From assembly GCA_963775235.1 (NCBI GenBank), contig CAVZHY010000002.1, positions 310,001 through 374,000 on the forward strand: 64,000 nt of DNA, read 5' to 3'. The notes under the pieces are model-generated. The model saw only the letters and a program-made list of their open reading frames with translations, had not been told where the DNA came from and ran no database searches. A program made the position numbers and the translations under genes. The stretch is from JBBDMC01 sp963775235 (lineage in GTDB: Bacteria; Pseudomonadota; Alphaproteobacteria; Rhizobiales; Kaistiaceae). This document shows, piece after piece, positions 35,948 through 45,043 of this stretch (position 1 is its first letter; each line of letters begins with the position of its first letter).

Positions 35948-36456
35948 ATGCGCAGGCTTCTGTTCAACGGCGTCGTTCAGCCGCCAATCACCGAGCCATT
36001 CCCGGCGGCCGGTGATGAGGAAATCGCTGCACTGGCCGCCAGCCTTGACGCCACCGCGCGGCGCAGGCTGGGGCGCAGCCTGTCGATCCGCCAGGTTGAC
36101 GCAGGCTCGTGCAACGGATGCGAGCTCGAAATCCATGCCATGAACAACGTCTTCTACGATCTGGAGCGCTTCGGCCTGAATTCGTGGCCTCGCCCCGCCA
36201 CGCCGACGTGCTAATGGTGACCGGACCGGTGACCAAGAACATGCGCGAGGCGCTGGAGCGCACCTACATCGCGACGCCGGCGCCGAAGTGGGTGCTGGCG
36301 ATTGGTGACTGCGCCGACAATTGCGGCGTCTTCGCCGGCTCTTACGCCGTCACCGGCGGCGTGTCGGCAGTTATTCCTGTCGACCTTCACATCCCTGGAT
36401 GTCCGCCGACTCCGCTGGCGCTCCTTAAGGGTCTGCTGGCCCTGGTCGAAGCCTAA
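35948..36456 (+). CDS. hyfI: Hydrogenase-4 subunit I-like (NuoB-type) iron-sulfur subunit, one frameshift
   Basis: The small subunit of the complex holds the proximal [4Fe-4S] cluster. Four expected Cys are present: two in GSCNGCELE, one in GDCADNC and one in IPGCPPTP. The frame breaks near 36178: the first part runs to a stop at 36211-36213, and the second continues as FVASPRHADVLMVTGPVTKN. Adding one base in GGCCTGAATTC restores the family sequence exactly (GLEFVASPRHAD), so this is a one-base deletion or a sequencing error. Restored length is about 169 residues. It is the last gene of the operon. Confidence 0.8.
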
Positions 36457-36495
36457 GGCGTCGCTGGAGATCGTTCGCCACAAGGAGGATCGATC

Positions 36496-36990
36496 GTGAT
36501 GTTTCGCTTTTTTCGGGCGGGAGCCTTTGCCGCTTGGTGGCAGTTCGTTGCCGTCATTTCGATCACCCTGGCTTTCGTCGTGGCGTCGTTGTGTCACGTC
36601 ATTGAGGGCGACCTTGGAAGCCGCTGGCTCCCGTTGCTTGCAGCAACATACGTGATCTTTGCAGGAGGCTTTGCCACCTCCACGGACAGGTCTCTTGTTC
36701 TCACAGCAAGGCGCATTTACCTCGCGAGTCAATCGAACGACGCGAACGAAACCAATAAGCTGTCCGAGCGTCTCGCGACCCTGTTGGTCCTCGCGTCAAT
36801 CCTGGTGGCGCTCATCGCACTGCGTACCCCGCCTACGCGACTTATTGAGACACGCCAGCGTCTCGGTTGGGGAGGGCTCGCTTGGGTGGTTTGGTCCGGC
36901 TCTCTGAGCGTTGCCGTTGCGTGGTTCGGCGCTAACGCTCATGCGGCCGTGCGGGCTCTAACAGTCCGTCGAAGGGACTTTTCGCGCTAG
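36496..36990 (+). CDS. Membrane protein of unknown function
   Basis: The 164-residue protein has four predicted helices (about 16-36, 45-63, 95-112, 123-145) with a polar loop TARRIYLASQSNDANETNKL between the second and third. A strong AAGGAGG lies 7 bases before the GTG at 36496 (or 10 before the ATG at 36499). It follows the hyfI-like gene by 39 bases on the same strand, so it may belong to that transcript. No family is recognised. Confidence 0.6.
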   Translation: MMFRFFRAGAFAAWWQFVAVISITLAFVVASLCHVIEGDLGSRWLPLLAATYVIFAGGFATSTDRSLVLTARRIYLASQSNDANETNKLSERLATLLVLASILVALIALRTPPTRLIETRQRLGWGGLAWVVWSGSLSVAVAWFGANAHAAVRALTVRRRDFSR

Positions 36991-37202
36991 GCAACGCTGT
37001 CCAGAGCATTGGAGTTCGTCGACCAGGGTATGTTGTATTCGCATGGATCACGGCACTCTCGGGCATCGATGTCGGCCGATATGTCTGCAGCCCGATGGTA
37101 TCTTGAAGGCCAGCCCTCACTGGTCCATCGTTTCGTTGCTGGCGCCCTTTTTCCGAGGCACAGACGCTTAAGATGGCCGAACAATCGACAGGGAGGAGCA
37201 TT

Positions 37203-37935
37203 ATGAGACGGCAACACCACACTCGATCGGCGAACCGCGCTGCGCTTGTCAGCTTGGCTGCTTCTGGCAGGGCAGATTCTCTATGTCCTGATCACCCTGC
37301 TCCACACCGGCGGCGAGGCGAACAACCACCCGGCGATCTTTGCCGCCTACGCCGCCAGCAGCACCTGGACGGCGGTGCACGTGGCCCAGTTCGCATGCAC
37401 GGCGATCATGCTGGCGGGCCTGCTTGCCCTCTTCCTCGCCCTCGATCCCCAGACGGAGTTGGCGCGATGGACTGCTCGTTTTGCTGCCGCTTGCACGATA
37501 ACGGCGTTCGCGCTCTACGGCGCTGTCCTGGCGGTGGACGGCGTTGCGCTCAAGCAGGCGGTGCAGGCTTGGGTGAATGCGCCGGAGGCTGAAAAGGCGG
37601 CGCGCTTCGCGACTGCCGAGTTGGCCCGGTGGCTCGAGTGGGGAACGCGGAGCTACGAGAACTTCGCCCTCGGTCTCGCGGTGCTTCTGTTCGCCGCCAC
37701 CGCGGTGCGCACCAAGTGGCTGCCGCGCCCCATCCCCTACCTGATGGGTCTCTCTGCGTTGGCCTATTGGGCGCAAGGCTGGACGGCGGGCAGCGAAGGC
37801 TTCTCCTCGGGCCACGTGATCGGAATTGAGGCGGCCGAGGTCGTCAACGTCATCTGGGCTATCTGGCTGCTCGTAGCAGCCGGACGGATGAAAGATGCGA
37901 TCGCCGTGAGGCCCAACGCGGTTCGCGCCGGGTAG
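37203..37935 (+). CDS. Multi-helix membrane protein, probable frameshift near its start
   Basis: The main frame (from about 37246) gives a protein with about six helices, including LLLAGQILYVLITLLHTGGE and a conserved-looking EWGTRSYENFALGLAVLLFA. It has no ribosome site of its own. A strong GGGAGGAG at 37191-37198 stands before an ATG at 37203 in the neighbouring frame, giving MRRQHHTRSANRAAL. Joining the two needs a one-base change near 37245. I recognise no named family; it resembles DUF4386-type membrane proteins only in general shape. Confidence 0.6.
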
Positions 37936-38273
37936 TGCCGTCTTCGATCCCTGACGTCAGGCCGGAACAGTTCGGGCGTGCCGCCCGTTATTGATTACTC
38001 GCGGTGCTCGGCGCCCCCGTCACGAGCCGCGAGACAAGCTGCTATCCGGTTGGTTATCGCAAGCATGGCCGTCGTCGCCCGTTTTCCTGGCAGCCCTTGA
38101 TTAGCTCCCGGCGGGAGCCCGCCTTCGGTCAAACGCGCGTTCGTCTTTCCGACCCGCGCTAGACAGAGCCTACATCCCTACGACCTTTCGGCCCAAGCCC
38201 GCGGCTCATGCGTACAGAAAAATCATCCGATCTGCGGTTCTTCTGCTCACCGGTCCGGCTGGTTCGTGAAGCG
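37936..38273. other. Intergenic gap, nothing recognised
   Basis: No coherent frame, RNA gene or clear repeat is visible. A GCTCCCGGCGGGAGC hairpin lies near 38105-38119 and could be a weak terminator. Confidence 0.4.
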
Positions 38274-38597
38274 TCAAAAGATTGGCTGTGTCCGCCTACA
38301 ATCAAAATTGTAGACAATGGGCGTGCACTTGTCGGTGTCGCGGATAGCGTTGAGCGTCGGGTTACTCTTATCCACGCCGCCGACCCACACGCCGGTCTTC
38401 GCTCCGCCTTCGATGAAATCCGCGCGAAAGACAATTCGGTCATCGGTGACCATAACGATCACAAAGTCTCCAAGCGATCCGCTGACCGTTCCAGCCGCCA
38501 AGTCCACGACAAAAGATGCCACAACAGGCTGTGCGAAGACCCTAATTTCGGGTGCCCGAAAGGTCGCCAGAGCAGCTGAGAGTGATCGGCTCCGCAC
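38274..38597 (-). CDS. Hypothetical protein, possibly secreted or decayed
   Basis: The 107-residue frame reads like a protein in its second half: AAGTVSGSLGDFVIVMVTDD, the strand-like RIVFRADFIEGG, VWVGGVDKSN and the Cys-containing DKC and NFDCRR near the end. The first 25 residues lack the hydrophobic signal such a beta-rich Cys protein would be expected to have, so the start may be lost or wrong. Surroundings are gene-poor and of lower GC. No family is recognised. Confidence 0.35.
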   Translation of the reverse strand: MRSRSLSAALATFRAPEIRVFAQPVVASFVVDLAAGTVSGSLGDFVIVMVTDDRIVFRADFIEGGAKTGVWVGGVDKSNPTLNAIRDTDKCTPIVYNFDCRRTQPIF

Positions 38598-39081
38598 CCT
38601 GGGAGTTTCGCGGCCTGTGCCGTGGACGTGCCTTCAACAAGCGCAGCCAAACCACAGATTATGAGATGCTGGTCCTGATCGCGCCAGAAAACTGGTTCTC
38701 TCAGCGTCGGATAATCCTCTCGTCCGCTCATTCAAAAAGCGCATGCCCCACCGGGGGGTCGTTCGGCCATCGTCTCCGAGTGCGTGTGGCCCATGTACCC
38801 GTTCCCTTACGGGCCTCGCACCATCCCTTCAAATAAAAGAGCCAATCGAAGAGGCCGCCAGACCTGTGTCGTCAGGCAGCAAAACGACTTTTGATCCGTC
38901 TCGCGCGCGCCTCCCGTCCGCGCCCGTGATACCCAGGCTTCAAGCGTTGTCCACGTAGACGCCAAAAATCGCAATCTGCCCGAAATCGCTGTTGCGTGAT
39001 GACCGGGTGATGACCGGAACAGCAACCTCACGCCTCGCGGTTGGATTCGATTCTATCCAATGAAAACAGATTGTTAATTGG
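38598..39081. other. Intergenic gap before tRNA-Thr, nothing recognised
   Basis: Only short, overlapping, low-quality frames occur. Lower GC than the flanking genes and the neighbouring tRNA would suit an old integration site, but I see no integrase and no repeated tRNA end. Confidence 0.4.
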
Positions 39082-39154
39082 TGCCGCAAGAGGGATTCGA
39101 ACCCCCGACCCCCGCATTACGAATGCGATGCTCTACCAGCTGAGCTATTGCGGC
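39082..39154 (-). tRNA. tRNA-Thr (anticodon CGU)
   Basis: The 73-nt cloverleaf is complete. The acceptor stem GCCGCAA pairs with TTGCGGC, with A as the discriminator. The D arm contains AGCTGGTA. The anticodon stem TCGCA/TGCGG closes loop TTCGTAA with anticodon CGT, and the T arm is GGGGG-TTCGAAT-CCCTC. It reads threonine codon ACG, frequent in this GC-rich genome. CCA is not encoded. Confidence 0.95.
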
Positions 39155-39194
39155 GTTCTTGGAGACGCATTGATAGCTGCGCCCGCCCGGCCGT

Positions 39195-40735
39195 TCAAGC
39201 TTCCGGCCGAAGGACGCTTGCGGGCCGCTGTTCGTCGCTCTCCGCCAGCGGGCCAGGATCGTCCGGCAATGGCTGCACCACCGGCGCCGCCTTTACCGCG
39301 GCCGCGCCGTCAGGTCGCCCTTCGCCGAGCGGCGCCGGCGTCACCTTCGTCTCGCCGGCGGGTTCTGGCATGGTCGCCTCCGCCCTCGCTGCGACCGGGG
39401 CAAGCGCGGCCGGTTTGTCCTTGGGCTCGACGTCGACCGCGCGCGGGAGCCGCGCATGGTCGGCGACTACCCGCCATTCGAAGGCGTCCACCCGCCCGGA
39501 AATCGGCGACACCGGCGCCCAGTGATCGAAGATTTGACCGTCGGCGGTCCACACCGGGTCCGGCCGCGCGTCGAGCGCCCGCCGCAGCCACGAGCGCACC
39601 CGGCCCTGGTCGCCGTGCTCGCCCTCCTCGATTTCCGCCATCAGCAGACAGGCCCGTTCGGACGGGTCGGCCCGCGTGAGGCCGCCCAGCGCGTTGCGCG
39701 CTGTTTGCCACTCGCGGGCGTCGATCGCGGCCCGCGCGATGGCCAGCGAGGAGTTCGGATGGTTGGGCCGCAGGTCATGGAGCCGCCGCACCCGCTTCAG
39801 CCGGTCGCGCACCGAATCGCCCGGCCTCACCACGGCGTACGCCTCCGCGATCTCCGGGTGCGGGGGGCTTTCCACGCCGCCTCCAGCACGCGGGTCGCGC
39901 GCCCGATCTCGCCGGCGCGGGTCAATAGGCGCGCCGCCGTGGTTGCCGCCGGCGCGAGGTCCGGCGCCAGCCGGTGCGCTTCCACCGCCAGCGTGCGCGC
40001 TTCGTCCGGCTGCCCCGCTTCCAGCTCCATCGCGCGCGCCGTCAGCAGTACCGCCCTCAGGCGTTTTGCCTTGTCTGCGTCGACGATCCTGGCGTCGGCA
40101 TTTTGCGCCAGTGTCTTGAGGGCGCCCTGCCAGTCGGCGGCCTGGCACTGATAGTCGAACAGCGCCGTCCCCGCCCACGACGTGTGCGGCGCGATGCGCG
40201 TTGCCTCCTCGGCGAAATGGCGGGCGGCGGTGTGTTCGCCCTGACGACGTGCCTCGACGAACAGGCCGTGCAGGCCGAGCACCTTGGTCTCGGCCGATTC
40301 CGACAATGCCTCGAAGGCAGTCCGCGCCGCCTTGCGGTCGCCGCCGATCTGCGCCGCCTGCGCCGCCAGCAGAAGCACCAGCGGCTCCTTGCCGAGAAGC
40401 GATTGCGATTCCTGCGCTGCGCGCCGCGCCGTACGCGCGTCGCCTGCGCCGACCGCGATCATCCCGCGCGACAGCGCCCGGTATCCACGATCGCGGCGCC
40501 GCGCACCGAGCATGTGCCCGACCGTGCGCGGTGTCCGCACGATGGTGCGCAGGATCACCCAGACGATGGTGAACGCGACGAAGAGGAGCGCCACGCCCGC
40601 CACCGCGATCATCAGCGAGGTGTGCGCCTCGTAGCCCTCCCAGGTGACGGTCAGGTCGCCCGGGTGCTCCGCCAGCCACGCGAAGCCCACCGCGAGCAGG
40701 AACACCAGGATGACGTAGATGAGGACGCGGATCAT
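39195..40735 (-). CDS. hemY: HemY-like heme-biosynthesis-associated TPR membrane protein, one frameshift
   Basis: Two N-terminal helices (MIRVLIYVILVFLLAVGFAW and a second near residue 45) precede the HemY_N domain and TPR-like helices. The frame changes near 39868 beside a run of six G on the plus strand. Upstream reads AAWKAPRT, while the continuing frame reads PPHPEIAEAYAVV, the conserved HemY C-terminal region. One added base joins them, so the break may be an assembly error. Total length is about 510 residues, with a Pro/Ala-rich end. Alphaproteobacterial hemY of this type follows hemC, hemD and mitofilin, as here; its exact role is unsettled. Confidence 0.85.
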
Positions 40736-40745
40736 GAAGGCCCCG

Positions 40746-42129
40746 TCATTGCGCCGGGGGGCTGGTCGGTCCGGAGATTTCGGCAAGCAGACGGTCGACC
40801 GTCACCCGGTCGCTCGCCTCCGCCGCCCAGGCGGCGGAGGCGTCCTTGCCCGCCGCGGGCAGCGCTTCGCGTTCGGCAAGCGCCCGGGCGAGGTCGCCGC
40901 CGTCCACGGCCGCCACCATGCGCGACAGAACCGCCGGCGGGTCGTTGCCGGGTTGGGGCGTCGTCGGGCGGATGGTCACCAGCCCGCGAGCGGTCCCGAC
41001 CATGCGCTCGAAGAAACCGGCGTTCGGATTGTCTGCGGTCGTCGCCGAGACAATCGCGTCGGCGACCGGCGGAAATTCAGCCTCGATCTCGGCAACCGTC
41101 GGCACCCCGCGCACCGCCAGCGGCCGCAGCGCGTTGACCGCGTCGCCGCTGAGGCCAAGCGCCATCGCCAGGTCGACATCGGCGGCAAACGGCTGGTCGC
41201 CGTCCGCCGCGCGCCGGAGCGACACCACTGCCATCGCCCGCGCCGCCGCATCGCTCTCGGCCGCCGCGCTGGACGTGTTGGCGAGCGCGGCGATCTTCGC
41301 CTCGACCGCGTCGACCCGCTGCCCGAGCGCAGCGAGCCGGCTACCCACGTCGTCGATGCGACCGCCGAGGGCTATCGCGGCCGCCTGGCCGGTGTCCGCG
41401 CCGGCGCCGCCCGTCGGCAGCGCTTCGAGCCCCTGGACCCGATTGGTGAGGGCCGCGAGGTCCTGCGGGCTCGCCGCCGGAGGAATCGAATCGACCCGCT
41501 TGCCGAGATCGGCAATTTGCGTCTTCAGCCCGTCGACGTCGGCCCTGGATGCCGCCTGCTGCGCACCCGAAGCCAGCGCCGACGCCTTGTCGGTGAGGTC
41601 CTTGATGTCGGAACGAATCGCCGGCAGGTCGGCCGTCATTGCTTCCACGGCGGTCATTCGCCGATCGAGGGCGGCTGCCGAATCGACGGCCGATTGCGCC
41701 TGCGAGCGCGCCTCGGTGGCGGCGGTGCGTCCCGGCACCGGCAGAAAGCCCGACGCCTGGAGCACGATCACCAGCAGCAGCGCCACGACACCGCCGACCA
41801 CGGCCGCCACGACCGTCCGGCCCCAACCCTCGTTGCGCAGCGGCGGCGGCGTGCGCACGCGTGGCGCCTCGGCTTGCGGCGGCGGTGGTGGTGGAGGTGG
41901 AGGTGGACGGCGGTGGCGGAGGCACCGCCGGGCCCGCGGATTCGGCGGCGGTTTCGGAGGCATCCTGGCGTGCGCCGCCTGCCGCGGGAATCCCCGCGGC
42001 GTTGGGCTTGTCGGCGGCCTTCTCGGCCTTGAGGTCGATCGTCACCGGTGGCCGCTGCCGTCGCTCCTGTCCGCTCCTGCGCTCGTCGTCAGGCTTGGTG
42101 GCCTTGGGTTTGTCCTCGTCCGCCGCCAT
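40746..42129 (-). CDS. Mitofilin/Mic60-like inner-membrane protein, one frameshift
   Basis: An N-terminal charged and proline-rich segment (MAADEDKPKATKPDDERRSG) leads to one membrane helix (VVAAVVGGVVALLLVIVL). A long coiled-coil region and a C-terminal mitofilin-like domain (GVPTVAEIEAEFPPVADAIV) follow. The frame shifts near 41908 inside a Pro-codon repeat; the two frames together give about 460 residues. Alphaproteobacterial Mic60 is the ancestor of the MICOS subunit that shapes cristae, and its gene usually lies in the heme cluster, as here. The stop is 10 bases before the hemY start. Confidence 0.85.
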
Positions 42130-42201
42130 GGTCTCCTCGAAATCGTCGACGCGCTTCCACCCTTACCATAAAGCCGGTTCACGACCACGTCGCGGGGGCA
42201 A

Positions 42202-42912
42202 TCACCATGCCGGTGGAATGAGCGCCACCAGCCCGTCTTCGTCAGAGCGCGCCGCGATCCTTACCGCGGCCGCACCCAAACCCGCGAGCGGCTCGGCCAC
42301 CGCCCCCGAGAGCGCGAACAGCACCGTCGCCCGCAGACCGTCGCGGAGGCCCGCGCGTTCGATCAGCCCGACGAAGACCGCCGCCGTCCGCCGCGAGAAA
42401 AAAAGCGCCCCCTCGACCGCACCGGAGCGAATCAGGTCGGCCGTGCCGTTCTCGATCCGGGTGGCGGCGACAGCACTGTACGCTTCGACCGTCTCGAGAC
42501 TGAATCCGGCGAGCATCGCACCGAGGTCGGCCGCGCGATCGTGCGCCGCCGGATAGAGGATCGTGCCGGCGCCCGGGTCGAGGTCGGCCCGCATCAACTC
42601 GGCGAGCGCCGCCGCGTCGCCGGCGCCAACCCGCACGTCGGCAAAGCCGGCGCCGCGCGCCAGCGCGGCCGTCGCTTGTCCGACCGCGTAGACGGGCAGT
42701 TGCCGCCACGCCTTTGCGGCCGGCCACCGCTCGAGCGCCCTCACCGCGTTGCCGCTGGTCAACAGGAGTGCAGCCGGCGCCGCAAGCCGACCCGGCTGCG
42801 GCGCGAAGACGGTCGTCATCATCGGCGCCACATCGACCACATGGCCGAGTGCTTTCAGCCGCCGCGCGGTCTCGCTCGCGTCCGGTTCCGGTCGCGTCAC
42901 CAGGAGGTGCAT
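42202..42912 (-). CDS. hemD: Uroporphyrinogen-III synthase
   Basis: It closes and inverts ring D of hydroxymethylbilane to make uroporphyrinogen III. The 236-residue protein starts MHLLVTRPEPDASETARRL, the typical N-terminal strand and helix, and shows TSGNAVRAL and LFFSRRTAAVFV, the conserved S/T sites of this poorly conserved family. The ATG at 42912 is chosen because the frame upstream is only the reverse reading of hemC. It starts 4 bases after the hemC stop. Confidence 0.92.
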   Translation of the reverse strand: MHLLVTRPEPDASETARRLKALGHVVDVAPMMTTVFAPQPGRLAAPAALLLTSGNAVRALERWPAAKAWRQLPVYAVGQATAALARGAGFADVRVGAGDAAALAELMRADLDPGAGTILYPAAHDRAADLGAMLAGFSLETVEAYSAVAATRIENGTADLIRSGAVEGALFFSRRTAAVFVGLIERAGLRDGLRATVLFALSGAVAEPLAGLGAAAVRIAARSDEDGLVALIPPAW

Positions 42913-42916
42913 CGGC

Positions 42917-43852
42917 TCAATCGACGGTGAAGAAATCCGGGCCGCCGCGCCGGGCGAGTTCGGCGCCGGCCTCGCCGCCGATCCGTGCCGCCTCCGGCAA
43001 CGCGCCTTCGCGGGCGACCTCGTGCGCGGCAGTCCCGTCGGGTTTGATGATGATGCCGCGGAACCGGACGCGGCTGCCCTCGACCTGCGCCAGCCCGCCG
43101 ATCGGCGTGCGGCACGATCCGTCGAGCGTGGCAAGGAACGCCCGCTCGGCGGCGAGCGCGACAGAGGTGTCGCGATCGTCGATCCCCGACAGAAGATCGA
43201 GCGTGCGCCGGTCGTCGGCCCGCGCTGCGATCGCGATCGTCCCCTGGCCGACCGCCGGCAACCAGCCCTCGGGATCGATCACGCTGCCGGCGCGATCGGA
43301 AAGCCCGAGGCGCATGAGGCCGGCGGCGGCGAGGATCGCGGCATCGGCCACGCCGTCGCTCAGCTTGCGAAGTCGCGTTTCCACGTTGCCGCGGAGGTCG
43401 ACGACCATCAAATCCGGACGCGCCCTCAGTACCAGCGCCTTGCGCCTGAGCGACGACGTGCCGACCTTCGTCCCCGCCGGCAGGTCGGCGAGCCGCGTCG
43501 CGCGCGGCGAGATGAACGCGTCGCGCACGTCCGCCCGCTTCAGGCATGCCGCGATGACGACACCGTCCGGCATTTGCGTCGGCATGTCCTTCGCCGAATG
43601 CACCGCCGCGTCGATGCGCCCGTTGAGCAGCGCCTCGTCGATCTCCTTGGTGAACAGCCCCTTGCCGCCGACGTCGATCAGCGGCCGGTCTGTGATGCGG
43701 TCGCCACTGGTGGTGATCGCCTCGACCGCGATCGCGCTGGCGCCGTACGCGGCGGCGAGCGCCCGGCGCACCTCCTCCGCCTGGGCGAGCGCGAGGCGGC
43801 TGCCTCTGGCGCCGATTGTGAGCATTCCGATACTGATCTCGGCTGATTGCAC
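42917..43852 (-). CDS. hemC: Hydroxymethylbilane synthase (porphobilinogen deaminase)
   Basis: It condenses four porphobilinogens into hydroxymethylbilane. The cofactor-binding Cys lies in LDGSCRTPIGG (about residue 250). GARGSRLALAQA, VHSAKDMPTQ and the substrate-binding GTSSLRRKA are all present. At 311 residues it is full length. The GTG at 43852 is given; an ATG at 43825 would leave a rather short head. The gene is divergent from tsaD with about 120 bases between, a very conserved alphaproteobacterial arrangement. Confidence 0.95.
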   Translation of the reverse strand: MQSAEISIGMLTIGARGSRLALAQAEEVRRALAAAYGASAIAVEAITTSGDRITDRPLIDVGGKGLFTKEIDEALLNGRIDAAVHSAKDMPTQMPDGVVIAACLKRADVRDAFISPRATRLADLPAGTKVGTSSLRRKALVLRARPDLMVVDLRGNVETRLRKLSDGVADAAILAAAGLMRLGLSDRAGSVIDPEGWLPAVGQGTIAIAARADDRRTLDLLSGIDDRDTSVALAAERAFLATLDGSCRTPIGGLAQVEGSRVRFRGIIIKPDGTAAHEVAREGALPEAARIGGEAGAELARRGGPDFFTVD

Positions 43853-43969
43853 CGCGTTTGTCCGGGTGTTAGGGCGTCATGTGCGTGGGACCGGGCGATC
43901 CCTTATCACGTTATTTTCCTCTCGCCGACTGGCCAGGTAGCCGCCCTTTTCCACCCGACGGTTAAAGAT

Positions 43970-45043
43970 ATGGTCGTCCTCGGCATCGAGACCAGTTGCG
44001 ACGAGACCGCCGCCGCCGTGGTCGAGCGCCATCCCGGCGGTTCCGGCCGCATCGTCTCCGATATCGTCCTGTCACAGGTCGCGGACCACAGCGCCTTCGG
44101 CGGCGTTGTTCCCGAAATCGCCGCCCGCGCCCATGTCGAGGCCCTGGACGGGGTCATCGCGGCCGCGATGTCGGAGGCCGGCGTCTCGTTCAGCGACCTT
44201 GCCGGCGTCGCCGCCACCGCCGGTCCCGGCCTGATCGGCGGCCTGCTCGTCGGTCTCACCACCGCCAAGGCGATCGCGCTCGCCGCCGACAAGCCGCTGC
44301 TCGCCGTCAATCACCTCGAAGGCCACGCCCTTACCGCACGGCTGACCGACAGTCTTGCCTTTCCTTACCTGCTGCTCCTCGTTTCCGGCGGCCACAGCCA
44401 GTTTCTCATGGTGGAGGGCGTCGGCAGCTATCGCCGCGTCGGCACCACTATCGACGATGCCCTCGGTGAGGCCTTCGACAAGGCGGCGAAACTGCTCGGC
44501 CTTCCTTACCCCGGCGGCCCGGCAGTGGAGGAGGCCGCCCGCGCCGGTGATCCCGAGCGCGTCGCTCTTCCCCGCCCATTGATCGACCGCCCCGGCGCCG
44601 ACTTTTCCTTCTCCGGCCTCAAGACCGCACTCCGCCTTGCCGCCGAGGCGGCGGCACCGTTGTCCGACCGGGACGTCGCCGACTTCTGCGCCTCCTTCCA
44701 GGCGGCGGTGACCGACATCCTCGCCGACCGCGCCACCCACGCCATGGCGGCGTTTGCGGCCGAGCATGATGAGCCCCCGGTCCTGGTGGTCGCCGGTGGT
44801 GTCGCCGCCAATGAGGCGATCCGGGCCGCCCTCCGCGAGGCCGCCAATGCGCGAGGGTTCCGCCTCGTGGCACCGCCCGCCCGCCTCTGTTCCGACAACG
44901 GTGTCATGATCGCCTGGGCGGGCGCCGAGCGTCTCGCCCTCGGCCTCACCGATCCCTTGACCGTACCGGCCCGACCGCGCTGGCCGCTGGACGGCACCGC
45001 CCGCGCGCTGCTCGGGTCCGGTGCCAAAGGCGCACGCGCGTGA
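43970..45043 (+). CDS. tsaD: tRNA N6-adenosine threonylcarbamoyltransferase
   Basis: TsaD transfers threonylcarbamoyl to A37 of tRNAs that read ANN codons. The ASKHA-fold signature LGIETSCDETAAAVV opens the protein, the metal-binding HLEGH lies near residue 112, LVSGGHSQ near 135, and the C-terminal Asp in SDNGVMIAWAG near 307. It has 357 residues, the usual length. The ATG at 43970 is in the expected place for the family. Its stop overlaps the GTG of gpsA (GTGA), so the two are translationally coupled. Confidence 0.96.
   Translation: MVVLGIETSCDETAAAVVERHPGGSGRIVSDIVLSQVADHSAFGGVVPEIAARAHVEALDGVIAAAMSEAGVSFSDLAGVAATAGPGLIGGLLVGLTTAKAIALAADKPLLAVNHLEGHALTARLTDSLAFPYLLLLVSGGHSQFLMVEGVGSYRRVGTTIDDALGEAFDKAAKLLGLPYPGGPAVEEAARAGDPERVALPRPLIDRPGADFSFSGLKTALRLAAEAAAPLSDRDVADFCASFQAAVTDILADRATHAMAAFAAEHDEPPVLVVAGGVAANEAIRAALREAANARGFRLVAPPARLCSDNGVMIAWAGAERLALGLTDPLTVPARPRWPLDGTARALLGSGAKGARA

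Noticed and set aside
29325..36456. Second respiratory complex I (nuo) operon
   Set aside because: Gene order and the HyfE-type subunit follow hydrogenase-4; nuoA, nuoE, nuoF, nuoG, nuoI and nuoJ are absent.
38598..39154. Genomic island attached to tRNA-Thr
   Set aside because: No integrase gene, no duplicated tRNA 3' end and no phage genes on either side; only a low-gene-density stretch.
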